From assembly GCA_003648675.1 (NCBI GenBank), contig QMPS01000003.1:1-14498 (forward strand): 14,498 nucleotides of DNA. Reading direction: 5' to 3'. The position numbers and the translations under genes are program-made. Below the pieces are notes generated by a model that saw only the letters and a program-made list of their open reading frames with translations, did no database searches and was not told the DNA's origin. Of this stretch, positions 1-7,175 are shown in pieces; positions within the stretch are counted from its first letter, which is position 1, and each line of letters starts with the position of its first letter. Source of the DNA: Aquificota bacterium (GTDB lineage Bacteria; Thermosulfidibacterota; Thermosulfidibacteria; Thermosulfidibacterales; B14-G1).

Positions 1-705
1 GAGTAGATGTTCTGGAGAATTGAGGTACTTGGGCTCCTGCTCTGGGTCCAAAGCCCTGCCCCCAAAAGCCACCACCCGGCCCCTGGAATCCCAGATGGGG
101 ATCATGAGCCGATGGCGGAACTTCACGTAAGGCTCTCCTCCTCCCTCCCTCTCCCCCAGCAAACCCACAGAGAGCATCTCAGCCGTAGTGAACCCCTTAG
201 ACTTCAATGCCTCTCTAAGCCTATCCCAGCTGTCGGGAGCATAACCCAATCGAAAGGCCTCTATAGCCGAAGAGTCTAGCCCTCTAGACATAGCCACTTC
301 CCGGGCCTTTTTGCCAGAAGAAGAAAGGAGCACCTCATGGAAATAGTCCGCAGCTTCCCTATGAAGGTGATAAAGCCTATCCCTCTCCTCTCCACTATCC
401 TCCCCACGGCCCCTAGGGATCTCTACTCCCGCCTGTTCAGCCAACCTCTCCAAGGCTTCCGGAAAAGTGACATTCTCCATCCTCATAAGAAACTGAAAGA
501 TATCTCCACTGGCCCCACAGCCAAAGCAATGGAAAAACTGCTTTTCAGGGCTTACGGTAAAAGAGGGAGTCTTCTCCGTGTGAAAAGGGCATAGGGCCTT
601 GAAATTCCTGCCCGCCCTCTTGAGGGGAAGATACTGGGAGATCAACTGGACAATATCCACACGGTCCTTGATCTCCTCCAAAATATCAGGGGCAATTCTT
701 CCCAT
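1..705 (-). CDS. dnaG: DNA primase DnaG, N-terminal part (runs off the left edge)
   Basis: Synthesises the RNA primers for chromosome replication, working with the replicative helicase. The reading frame is open from an ATG at 705 to base 1, giving 235 residues of a protein usually near 600. Residues 39-63 form the CHC2 zinc-binding domain (C39, H42, C60, C63, with CPFHTEKTPSF and CFGCG). A helical linker and the start of the catalytic core follow, including the RLMIPIWD and GRVVAFGGRAL motifs typical of the DnaG N-terminal core. The TOPRIM domain and helicase-binding C-terminus lie outside the window. The ATG is the only sensible start, since no in-frame start lies just upstream. The nearest GGAGG is about 19 bases upstream, too far for a normal ribosome site, and it falls inside a predicted promoter. 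The gene follows the cytochrome gene on the same strand, separated by a hairpin. Confidence 0.96.
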   Translation of the reverse strand, partial: MGRIAPDILEEIKDRVDIVQLISQYLPLKRAGRNFKALCPFHTEKTPSFTVSPEKQFFHCFGCGASGDIFQFLMRMENVTFPEALERLAEQAGVEIPRGRGEDSGEERDRLYHLHREAADYFHEVLLSSSGKKAREVAMSRGLDSSAIEAFRLGYAPDSWDRLREALKSKGFTTAEMLSVGLLGEREGGGEPYVKFRHRLMIPIWDSRGRVVAFGGRALDPEQEPKYLNSPEHLL

Positions 706-716
706 GATTGGGGGAC

Positions 717-744
717 AATATAGACCTCCCCCCTGGCTTTTCAA
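717..744 (-). promoter_or_regulatory. dnaG: Predicted sigma70-type promoter of dnaG
   Basis: On the minus strand, TTGAAA (744-739) and TATATT (722-717) are separated by 16 bases. Each hexamer matches the sigma70 consensus at five of six positions. The transcript would begin near 710, only about five bases before the dnaG ATG. Prediction by eye only. Confidence 0.5.
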
Positions 745-767
745 GGGGAAGAAAGGATTTCAAGGAA

Positions 768-803
768 ACGGGGAAAGGGCTCCTAATATCCCCCCTTCCC
801 CGT
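768..803 (-). terminator. Hairpin after the cytochrome gene, probable terminator
   Basis: Arms 768-779 and 792-803 pair over 12 positions including one G-U wobble, with a 12-base loop. The hairpin begins 13 bases after the cytochrome stop codon. On the minus strand it is followed by TTTCC rather than a clean T run, so it is an imperfect intrinsic terminator. It would separate the cytochrome unit from dnaG. Confidence 0.5.
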
Positions 804-815
804 CGTCATCAAAGC

Positions 816-1190
816 TCACTTCTTGGGATGACACTTAACACAGCTGGTGGGCCCAGTCTTCTTACCTTCCTTCTTCATTTTGACATGGCAACCCTTGCAG
901 TTCTTGTGGAAGGCTATTTTAGCGGCTGGAGCCTCACCCTTCTTGCACTGGTGACACTCAAAGCAGCTCTTAGGGGTCTTACCCTCTTCCATCTCGTGAT
1001 GACAGGCTTTACAGGTAACACCCTGGATCTTCTGATGCTGGTAATGGTTGAAAGGAACAACGGGTTTCTTCTTCTGACACTTGTCGATGGTGTACTTCTC
1101 AGCACCCTTATTCGCCTCTGCCATGGTCACAACCGCCATGGCACCAAAGACAAAGATCACTGCGACCAACAGACTCAACACCCTCCTCAT
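816..1190 (-). CDS. Tetraheme class III cytochrome c (cytochrome c3 family), exported
   Basis: A periplasmic low-potential electron carrier. In sulfate reducers and relatives such proteins accept electrons from hydrogenases or formate dehydrogenases and pass them to membrane redox complexes. The 124-residue precursor has an N-terminal signal (MRR, then a hydrophobic stretch to about residue 24). It carries exactly four CxxCH heme sites at C60-H64, C76-H80, C98-H102 and C117-H121. Likely axial histidines are H49, H52, H65 and H95, in the NHYQH, CHH and FHKNC contexts typical of the family. Two extra cysteines, C38 and C82, lie outside the heme motifs. The mature protein (about 100 residues) is Lys-rich and compact. 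The ATG at 1190 has a perfect AGGAGGTGA ribosome site. The gene has its own promoter and no redox partner gene beside it, so its partner cannot be read from context. Confidence 0.93.
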   Translation of the reverse strand: MRRVLSLLVAVIFVFGAMAVVTMAEANKGAEKYTIDKCQKKKPVVPFNHYQHQKIQGVTCKACHHEMEEGKTPKSCFECHQCKKGEAPAAKIAFHKNCKGCHVKMKKEGKKTGPTSCVKCHPKK

Positions 1191-1240
1191 ACGCCGTCAC
1201 CTCCTTCCGTTTTAATGCTCTTATGTTCACTTTCCCGGAC

Positions 1241-1270
1241 TAGATAAGCCAAAATCCCCATAACTGTCAA
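1241..1270 (-). promoter_or_regulatory. Predicted promoter of the cytochrome gene
   Basis: A perfect -35 box TTGACA (1270-1265) is followed after 18 bases by TATCTA (1246-1241), which matches the -10 consensus only at its first three positions. Transcription would start near 1234, leaving a leader of about 44 bases that contains the strong AGGAGGTGA site. The weak -10 suggests an activator may be needed. Confidence 0.5.
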
Positions 1271-1402
1271 CTACCTCCCCTCGCCCGTTAAGCAGGTACA
1301 AAAGCGTGCCAGACGAGTTAAGCCCACTTTATGAATATATTGCCAAAACTGCTTCACAACGGTGAGAGGAAAAGGGAAGAAAATTTTGCACAAGAATGCA
1401 AT

Positions 1403-2680
1403 TCATGCCTGTAAGACCGGATGTCTCCCCCAGAGGGGCGCCCTACGCGAGTGACTCAATATGGAGACCATGAGCTCTTCTCTCCTGAGAAAACCTATAG
1501 ATCCGTAAGCCAAGGAAGGCTCATCAAACTTGAGGCTGGGCCCCCTTCTCACTCGGGGACCTACCATCAACAAGGGCGAGGGATCTCCCGAGTAGAGATA
1601 AGGCCCTCCCGTAGAAGTGGAAGAACCACCCCACACCACCAAAAGTCTCTCCTCCCTGGGCACAAGGTGCTCCAAAAGGTAGAAAAAGGCCCCGTCCAGT
1701 TCTTCCACTACCTTCACTTTCTCCCAAGGATTATGCCTCCTTGAAGCCAGTTTGGGAGCCCTAGTGTGAATCACCACCAGAGAGTAGGTCTCGAGTAAAG
1801 GCAGGGCCTCCTTGAACTTGACCAAAAGCTCTTTCTTAGGACTGCCCTCCCCCACCCCTATAACTGTCATGCCCAGTTTTTTTCCTATCCCCAAAATGAA
1901 AGGCTCGGAAGCTACCAGGGCACCGTCGAATCCCCAGCGCTCTTTCAAAAAGGGCAAGGACCTATCCTTGCCCGCCCCCTGAACCAAGAGGGCATTCATG
2001 GGATTTTTGCCCTCCTTGATTCTTCTGGCGTTAAAGGGAGCTTCCTTCAGTCTACAAGCCACCTCATCCAGGTAACGATTCAACTCCCCAGCCGTGTAAC
2101 TGGCCAGATCACCCCCCTCGTTTCGGGGCATTACCTTGTAAATCCTGCCCCCTCTATGGGAAGGATCTGAATCGGTGATGCGAGGATCCACCTCCCCTTC
2201 CAACCTCAAAATGCCTATCCCCACCTCCAGGGGATGGAAAGTGATCTCTAGCCCGCTGCCATGCCAGGGATAAGAAAGGATCTCCAGGGCCTCCTCCCAC
2301 TCCTCCGAGTCCAGGTCTCCTCCCCGTTCCACCAGGACAGGCCCATCCGGACAACTCTCCTCCAAAGAGGCAAGGGATGCCAAGACGTAAACCTCCTCTG
2401 GGGAAACAGAAAGCCCTGCCGCGTACCCTCCCAAAATCCCCCTGCCGGGGAACTCCCCCTGGAAATACCCCATGGCCATAAAAAAGGCCAAATCACTAAA
2501 ATAAGCCACCCCCCTTCTACCAGGGTGATAGCTTCCCCCTCCCCCTAGAAGGGCCAAATGATCCAACTGGGGTGTCCTGGCCACCTGCAAAGGGGTTCTC
2601 CCTCCCAGAGCCTCTAGAGCCTGGTCTCCTAGACCGTCTAGAACCACCAGGAGAACCCTTTCCCTACCCGCTGCTTTCAG
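1403..2680 (-). CDS. Degenerate paralogue of archaeal-type phosphoglycerate mutase (ApgM), probably not a mutase
   Basis: A member of the alkaline-phosphatase/iPGM superfamily, recognised by LDGLGD, LGGRTPLQVARTP and RRIKEGKNP, all shared with the intact ApgM-family protein at 12157-13380. Aligning the two shows only two metal ligands kept (D15 and S62, counting from the CTG start). The other five are replaced: the APDEAGH Asp and His become K310 and R314, the SDH pair becomes G351-G352, and the THT His becomes Y363. Mutase or phosphatase activity is therefore unlikely, and a binding or structural role, or new chemistry, is possible. Start choice: an in-frame ATG exists at 2767 but would overlap iorB by 91 bases, and its first ~29 residues look like an iorB frame shadow. 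The CTG at 2680 overlaps the iorB TGA as CTGA and has GGGAG eight bases upstream. A GTG a little further in is another option. Length from CTG is 425 residues. It is the last gene of the iorAB operon. Confidence 0.8.
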   Translation of the reverse strand: MKAAGRERVLLVVLDGLGDQALEALGGRTPLQVARTPQLDHLALLGGGGSYHPGRRGVAYFSDLAFFMAMGYFQGEFPGRGILGGYAAGLSVSPEEVYVLASLASLEESCPDGPVLVERGGDLDSEEWEEALEILSYPWHGSGLEITFHPLEVGIGILRLEGEVDPRITDSDPSHRGGRIYKVMPRNEGGDLASYTAGELNRYLDEVACRLKEAPFNARRIKEGKNPMNALLVQGAGKDRSLPFLKERWGFDGALVASEPFILGIGKKLGMTVIGVGEGSPKKELLVKFKEALPLLETYSLVVIHTRAPKLASRRHNPWEKVKVVEELDGAFFYLLEHLVPREERLLVVWGGSSTSTGGPYLYSGDPSPLLMVGPRVRRGPSLKFDEPSLAYGSIGFLRREELMVSILSHSRRAPLWGRHPVLQA

Positions 2681-3267
2681 GAAGAAAGCTCCCTCCCCAG
2701 GCCAAAGGCCTTGACATTTATTTCCCTGGCCTTGGCGGGCACCCGCTGCTCTAGCACTGTCAGCCACAACCGGGGGTCAAAGGGTAAATACCGAGATAAA
2801 AGGCCAAGCATCACTGAGTTCACTGCCCTTGGAGAGCCCGCCTCAATGGCCAAAGCCAAAGCATCAACAGCCTCCACGTTGGTGAAGTGCTTCTTCAGCA
2901 TGCCCAGGGGGTCTTCAGGATAAGATGCCTCTCCCGAAAGGACGGTGATGGGGTTTACCCTCAGCGTATTCACCAAAATTCTGGCTTGTGGAGAGGCATA
3001 AGGGGCGTATCTCAAAGCCTCTAACTCCTCAAAGGCCACCAGTACATGGGCCTTACCCAAGGGGATAACAGGGGAAAAGACCCTCCGACCCAATCTCACA
3101 TGCGAGAATACAGAGCCCCCTCTCTGGGCCATACCGTGGACCTCGCTCTTCTTCACATCTAGCCCAGCCTCCAAAGCCACCTGGGCCGCCACCTCAGAGG
3201 CCAATAGCACTCCCTGACCGCCCACACCGCAAAACACCAAGTTTATCACATCATGATACACCTTCAT
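2677..3267 (-). CDS. iorB: Indolepyruvate:ferredoxin oxidoreductase, beta subunit (IorB)
   Basis: The pyruvate-ferredoxin-oxidoreductase gamma-type subunit that pairs with IorA to oxidise aryl 2-oxo acids such as indolepyruvate to aryl-CoA, reducing ferredoxin in the cytoplasm. The 196-residue length fits the family. GVGGQGVLLAS near residue 14 and SEVHGMAQRGGSV near residue 41 are the signature motifs of this subunit. The ATG at 3267 overlaps the iorA end by 17 bases, but GGGGAGG touches that ATG directly. A GTG two codons later (3261) has the same GGAGG six bases upstream and is a credible alternative start. The gene lies immediately after iorA, so a heterodimer is expected. It ends in a TGA that overlaps the probable CTG start of the next gene. 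Confidence 0.93.
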   Translation of the reverse strand: MKVYHDVINLVFCGVGGQGVLLASEVAAQVALEAGLDVKKSEVHGMAQRGGSVFSHVRLGRRVFSPVIPLGKAHVLVAFEELEALRYAPYASPQARILVNTLRVNPITVLSGEASYPEDPLGMLKKHFTNVEAVDALALAIEAGSPRAVNSVMLGLLSRYLPFDPRLWLTVLEQRVPAKAREINVKAFGLGRELSS

Positions 3268-4987
3268 CCTCCCCTATAGCCCCCTTAGGGCAAACCTGAG
3301 CACAAACACCGCAGCCGTAACAGAGATGGCGGTCTATACGGGCCTTTCTCTCTTCTCCTTCTCCCACCATAGACAGGGCTATGCATCCCACCTTTACACA
3401 AACTCCACAACCTATGCACAGATCCTCATCCACGGAGAAGAAGCCTATCGGACCAGGAGTGATGAGGGTGCAGGGACGCCTGGTAATGATCACAGACGGC
3501 TCCGGAGACTCCGTCTCCTCCCTGAAAACCTCTTCCATAGCTTTTAGATCATAAGGATCCACCACCCTTACTCTATCCACCCCCAATCCCTTTACCAGAG
3601 ATTCCAGATGGATCCTTTTACCTTCACCTTGTAAGGCTACACCCGTTCCGGGATGGCCCTGTTTCCCCGTCATAGCCGTGGTCCCGTTGTCCATAATCAC
3701 CACTGTGGATGCTCCTCTGTTGTAAACGATATCCGCCAGCCCAGTTATCCCAGAATGGTAGAAGGTACTATCACCTATGACAGCCACCATCCTACCGGAA
3801 GACCCGGCCTTTTCAGCTCCATGGACCATGCCTACCCCTGCTCCCATACAGATGCAGGAGTGAAGCCTGGAGAGGGGAGGCAAAGCCCCCAGGGTATAAC
3901 AGCCAATGTCTCCAAAAACCGTCACCTTCAACTTCTTCAACACCACAAAGACCCCTCGATGGGGACAACCTGGACACAAGGAGGGAGGACGCTGGGGAAT
4001 GTCGGGAAAAGCAACAAAAGAAGGCTTATAACCCTTCTCCACACCCTTCTTCACCAACTCAGGGGAGAGTTCCCCCACCCGAGGGAAGACCTGTTTTCCC
4101 ACCACCTCGATACCGAGAGCCCGGATTTGCTCTTCAAGGAAGGGATCCAACTCCTCCACTACAAAGAGCCTCTTCACCCTGCCTGCAAAATCCAAGACCC
4201 TAGCCCTGGGAAGGGGATAAGTGAGAGTGAGCTTCAACACTGATGCCCTGGGGAAAGCCTCCCTCACGTACTGATAGGCCACACCAGATGTGATGAACCC
4301 TAGATCCGGCTCCCTCAACTCCATCCTGTTACCAGGGAAACTCTCCCCGTAACTCACCAGGCGCTCCATGCGCTCTTCCACTATAGGATGACGATCCCTG
4401 GCAAAATTGGGAAGCATAACCCACTTGGCAGGATCCAGTTCCATGCCCTTGGAGGAGACCTCCCTGCGCCTTCCCAACTCTACCACCCCTTTACCATGGG
4501 CTATGCGGGTGGTGATGCGGAAAAGCACTGGAGTGTCAAAGGTCTCCGAAATATGATAAGCTTCCTCCATAAGCTCTTTACATTCCCTACTATCCACAGG
4601 CTCCAGCATAGGCACCTTGGCCATTCGAGCGTAGTGGCGATTGTCCTGCTCGTTCTGGGAACTGTACAAGGCTGGATCGTCAGCTGAAACCACTACCAGC
4701 CCCCCTCGGACGCCAGTGTAAGAAAGGGTCATAAAAGGATCGGCAGCCACATTTAGGCCCACATGCTTCATGGCCACCAGAACCCTCACACCAGCCATAC
4801 TGGCCCCTATACCCACTTCCAAGGCCACCTTTTCATTGGGAGACCACTGGGCATGGACCCCTGGGAGAGTAGCTAAGGCCTCCAAAATCTCAGTGCTGGG
4901 AGTACCGGGATAGGCAGTGGCCACCACCACCCCCTCCTCCCAGGCCCCCCGAGCGACGGCTTCATCCCCGGAAAGGAGGACCTTCAC
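3251..4987 (-). CDS. iorA: Indolepyruvate:ferredoxin oxidoreductase, alpha subunit (IorA)
   Basis: The catalytic, thiamine-diphosphate-dependent subunit. Together with IorB it converts aryl pyruvates, CoA and oxidised ferredoxin to aryl-acyl-CoA, CO2 and reduced ferredoxin (or works in reverse). The 578 residues match the usual length. In order there are a pyrimidine-binding domain (TAYPGTPSTEIL from residue 24), CPGCPHR at 338-344, and the ThDP-binding domain with GDIGCYTLG at 359-367 and GDS...N at 405-423. A C-terminal two-cluster ferredoxin domain has C524, C527, C530, C535 and C556, C559, C562, C566. The first cluster has CxxCxxCxxxxC spacing, which is normal in IorA. The start is GTG at 4987, overlapping the previous stop as GTGA, with GGAGG seven bases upstream. 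In anaerobes the enzyme serves aromatic amino-acid fermentation or aryl-acid assimilation. Which applies here is not visible. Confidence 0.96.
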   Translation of the reverse strand: MKVLLSGDEAVARGAWEEGVVVATAYPGTPSTEILEALATLPGVHAQWSPNEKVALEVGIGASMAGVRVLVAMKHVGLNVAADPFMTLSYTGVRGGLVVVSADDPALYSSQNEQDNRHYARMAKVPMLEPVDSRECKELMEEAYHISETFDTPVLFRITTRIAHGKGVVELGRRREVSSKGMELDPAKWVMLPNFARDRHPIVEERMERLVSYGESFPGNRMELREPDLGFITSGVAYQYVREAFPRASVLKLTLTYPLPRARVLDFAGRVKRLFVVEELDPFLEEQIRALGIEVVGKQVFPRVGELSPELVKKGVEKGYKPSFVAFPDIPQRPPSLCPGCPHRGVFVVLKKLKVTVFGDIGCYTLGALPPLSRLHSCICMGAGVGMVHGAEKAGSSGRMVAVIGDSTFYHSGITGLADIVYNRGASTVVIMDNGTTAMTGKQGHPGTGVALQGEGKRIHLESLVKGLGVDRVRVVDPYDLKAMEEVFREETESPEPSVIITRRPCTLITPGPIGFFSVDEDLCIGCGVCVKVGCIALSMVGEGEERKARIDRHLCYGCGVCAQVCPKGAIGEDEGVS

Positions 4988-5649
4988 CTGAGAACCTCCA
5001 GAAGGCGCTGAGCCTCCATTCCAAAGGGAGAAGAAGGAAAACGTCCCCGGAGGTCTTCCAAAATACCAACGGCCTTATCCAGATCACCCTTCTCCTGGTA
5101 AAGGAGGGCCAGATTATAGCGAAGGTAGGGTTCCAAGAAGGGCTTCTCTCCTTTAAGCCCCTCCTTTAGAGTGTCTATCCCTTTATCTGGCTCCCGGGCC
5201 AAGGCCAAAGCAGTAAGCCATTGGGGCCAGAAGTACTTTTCAGACCTGATACCCTGCACACCCAGGGCGTACTCTCTCACCGCATCTTCCCCTTTCCCCA
5301 TCCTAGAATAGCACTTACCTACATAAAGATGGGCAAAAGAGGCCCATTTGGAATTGGAATACTCCTTCACCACAACCCGAAAGGCCCGAACGGCCTGTTC
5401 CACATCGTCCGCCTTGGCCTGGGGAGGCAGTCCCCTATAAATCCGCAGAGCCCGAGCAAAAGCCAAACCACCCCTCTTCTCATAGCTACTACGATAGTAC
5501 ACCCACCCAGCTGCTGCAGCCATCACCACAAAAAAGGCCACCAAGCCACCTATCACAAGAAGCTTATTCTTCAGAACCCAGTCCAAAGCTTTGGAAAAAG
5601 CCTCAAGAAAAGGGTCGGATGCTTCCACTTCCACGGGTCTCTTAGCCAT
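4984..5649 (-). CDS. Membrane-anchored TPR-repeat protein (YfgM-like)
   Basis: A protein of 221 residues with a short Lys/Arg-containing N-terminus and one hydrophobic helix at about residues 29-50 (LLVIGGLVAFFVVMAAAAG). The long helical region that follows has tetratricopeptide character: FAHLYVGKCYSRMGKGEDAVREY and RYNLALLYQEKGDLDKAVGILEDL are clear TPR-type units. The topology suggests the repeats face the periplasm, as in YfgM, which assists the Sec translocon and periplasmic chaperones. That function is inference from architecture only. The frame is open further upstream to 5781, but that part shadows the PHP gene. The ATG at 5649 has GGAGGTGA eight bases upstream and overlaps the PHP stop by eight bases. 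The stop overlaps the iorA GTG start, so translation is probably coupled. Confidence 0.8.
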   Translation of the reverse strand: MAKRPVEVEASDPFLEAFSKALDWVLKNKLLVIGGLVAFFVVMAAAAGWVYYRSSYEKRGGLAFARALRIYRGLPPQAKADDVEQAVRAFRVVVKEYSNSKWASFAHLYVGKCYSRMGKGEDAVREYALGVQGIRSEKYFWPQWLTALALAREPDKGIDTLKEGLKGEKPFLEPYLRYNLALLYQEKGDLDKAVGILEDLRGRFPSSPFGMEAQRLLEVLR

Positions 5650-6307
5650 TCCTCTCACCTCCCAGCCTCTTTGCCAGCTCCTCTCCTGCAGAGAGAACCT
5701 CCAGGGCCTCCTCCCGGGAGAGCCCTGCCCCCAGAAGAACACCAAAAGCCCTCTCCCTGTCAATGAGGTCTCCTGGAGCATGGGCGTCTGTGTTGAGGAC
5801 TAGAGAAGCCCCCAGCTTCCGGGCCAACTTAGCCACATGACCATTAGTCAGGCAGTGGCCTTTTCGGGCGGATATCTCTAAATAAACTCCCCTTTCGGCA
5901 GCCAGAATCACCTCTTCCTCAGTGATGAGCCCCGGATGGGCCAGGATGTCGGCTCCACCCTCAATGGCCGCCCTGTTGGTTCCCGGGGCCACAGGCTCCA
6001 CCAGAGTCTCACCGTGGACCACTACCACCTGAGCCCCCAATTCCCTGGCCTTGAGAATAAGGGGAGGGATCTCAGAAGGAGGTACATGGGTGAGTTCTAT
6101 ACCCGGTATAACCCTTATATCTTTCAGCACCCCGTTGAGTTGGTGAGCCACACGCACCATGGCAGGCACGATAATCTCCAGATTGGAAAGATCCCCATGG
6201 TCCGCGATACCCAGGTATCTTACACCTAAAACCTGGGCCCGTCTCACCAGCTCGCTGGGAATGAGTTCTCCGTCACTGAAGGTCGTGTGAGTATGAAGGT
6301 CTACCAA
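5642..6307 (-). CDS. PHP-domain metal-dependent phosphoesterase
   Basis: A stand-alone PHP (polymerase and histidinol phosphatase) domain of 221 residues, related to histidinol phosphatase and to YcdX/TrpH-like enzymes. All the classical metal ligands are visible: H5 and H7 (DLHTHTTFSDG), D12, H37 (ADHGD), E71 (PGIE), H98 (VVHGE), H124 (LAHPG), and D174 and H176 (NTDAH). A trinuclear site is thus expected and the protein should be active. The substrate (a phosphorylated metabolite, nucleotide or nucleic-acid end) cannot be told from sequence. No histidine gene is nearby, so histidinol phosphatase is only one possibility. The start is TTG at 6307, overlapping the upstream stop by seven bases, with GGAGGAG about eight bases upstream. 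The H5 ligand lies so close to the N-terminus that a later start is excluded. Confidence 0.9.
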   Translation of the reverse strand: MVDLHTHTTFSDGELIPSELVRRAQVLGVRYLGIADHGDLSNLEIIVPAMVRVAHQLNGVLKDIRVIPGIELTHVPPSEIPPLILKARELGAQVVVVHGETLVEPVAPGTNRAAIEGGADILAHPGLITEEEVILAAERGVYLEISARKGHCLTNGHVAKLARKLGASLVLNTDAHAPGDLIDRERAFGVLLGAGLSREEALEVLSAGEELAKRLGGERNG

Positions 6308-6975
6308 TCCTTCAACTCCTCCTCCATCGCCTTGTCCGCAGCCACAAGCTCAGGAGAAGGCGAGTATCCCACATCCTCTAAAAGAGCCTTTCTCACCCTG
6401 AGAGCCATCTTGTAAGCCAAGCGAGAAGCCACCTTGTTGAAGAAAACCTCTGCCGGACTATCCTTGCACATGTAGCCCTCAGGGCCGTGGAAATCTCTCT
6501 CAGGCACCACCTCCCACCCTGCCACAGAACAGTCGTAGCTCCCCTTCTTACCCTCCAGGCTCCCCTTGATCTTCCCTCCTATCACATAGTTCCTACCGAA
6601 AACGCCCAAACCTCCTTTGATATACCCCCTGTAGCTGTTCTCCCAGGAGAGAGAGACTAAATAACACCCCTTGGGAGCCTTGTCCTTCTCACCCAAGAAG
6701 TAGACCTCACGAAAATCGGACAGTTCCGACCTGATATACTTCTTCAGTTCGTAATCCACGTTAGGCTTCATGCACACGAAGGAAAGCTTTGAAGGATAGA
6801 GAGAAAGCTTAAGGGTATACTTTTGAGCTTCTTTCCCCTCCATCCTTACACACACTTTCTGGGGCTTGGGCGCCTGAGTAACAGGAGAAGGAAGAGTAGA
6901 CCAATAGCCCTTGGGAACCCCCGCACACCCCACAAGGATGAAAAGAACCAAAGCCGCCGATCCAAGCTTTCTCAT
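6301..6975 (-). CDS. Predicted lipoprotein of unknown function
   Basis: A 224-residue protein that I do not recognise. The N-terminus MRKLGSAALVLFILVGC is a classical type II signal peptide with lipobox LVGC, so C17 should be lipidated and the protein anchored to the inner or outer membrane. The mature part begins with a Pro-rich linker. It then has mixed beta/alpha character, a Gly-rich segment (GGLGVFGRNYVIGGKIKG) that could be beta-strands, and a helical charged C-terminus. There are several further cysteines (C42, C69, C104, C149, C170), which could form periplasmic disulfides. The ATG at 6975 has GGAGG seven bases upstream. It is the first gene of the six-gene overlapping chain ending with the ApgM paralogue, so it marks the operon's promoter-proximal end. 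Confidence 0.82.
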   Translation of the reverse strand: MRKLGSAALVLFILVGCAGVPKGYWSTLPSPVTQAPKPQKVCVRMEGKEAQKYTLKLSLYPSKLSFVCMKPNVDYELKKYIRSELSDFREVYFLGEKDKAPKGCYLVSLSWENSYRGYIKGGLGVFGRNYVIGGKIKGSLEGKKGSYDCSVAGWEVVPERDFHGPEGYMCKDSPAEVFFNKVASRLAYKMALRVRKALLEDVGYSPSPELVAADKAMEEELKDW

Positions 6976-7088
6976 CTCCTCCCCTCCTTTCTTTGGTCCT
7001 CTAACTTATACAACCAGACCTCGCCAAGCAACACAGCCGGTCTAAAGGACTATTTTCCTCTCCCGCTTCCACCGATGATCCAGATAAT

Positions 7089-7112
7089 AGAGTATGGACA
7101 CCACCATACTCT
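7089..7112. repeat. Perfect inverted repeat, 9-bp arms
   Basis: AGAGTATGG (7089-7097) and its exact complement CCATACTCT (7104-7112) flank a six-base centre, ACACCA. It lies 40 bases downstream of the predicted leftward -10 box, in the leader of the lipoprotein operon, and upstream of the rightward promoter. It could be an operator for a dimeric regulator or an RNA hairpin. No T run follows it on either strand, so it is not a terminator. Confidence 0.5.
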
Positions 7113-7146
7113 CCACACTCAACATGCCCACCCCCTGGAGAAACTC

Positions 7147-7175
7147 TTGATATTAGTATATCATTATATTAGGAT
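7147..7175 (+). promoter_or_regulatory. Predicted promoter of the metallo-hydrolase/DUF3108 unit
   Basis: TTGATA (7147-7152) and TAGGAT (7170-7175) are 17 bases apart and match the sigma70 hexamers at five and four positions. The leader to the ATG at 7292 would be about 110 bases. The element overlaps an opposing promoter almost completely. Confidence 0.42.

Noticed and set aside
1301..1316. Sigma54-like TGGCACG element upstream of the cytochrome
   Set aside because: The downstream TTGC half is missing at the required spacing; the nearby TTGACA promoter explains the gene better.
1287..1323. Direct repeat GTTAAGC, two copies 30 bases apart upstream of the cytochrome promoter
   Set aside because: The spacing is about three helical turns, but a 7-base repeat is expected by chance in a gap of this size.
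1386..1401. TTGCA/TGCAA hairpin after the ApgM paralogue
   Set aside because: Only five base pairs and an imperfect T stretch, too weak to call a terminator.
2681..2767. N-terminal extension of the ApgM paralogue from an ATG at 2767
   Set aside because: It lies wholly inside iorB in another frame, does not resemble ApgM N-termini, and would need a 91-base overlap.
5650..5781. N-terminal extension of the TPR protein from 5781
   Set aside because: It is a frame shadow of the PHP gene. The ATG at 5649 has a good ribosome site and a sensible cytoplasmic N-terminus.
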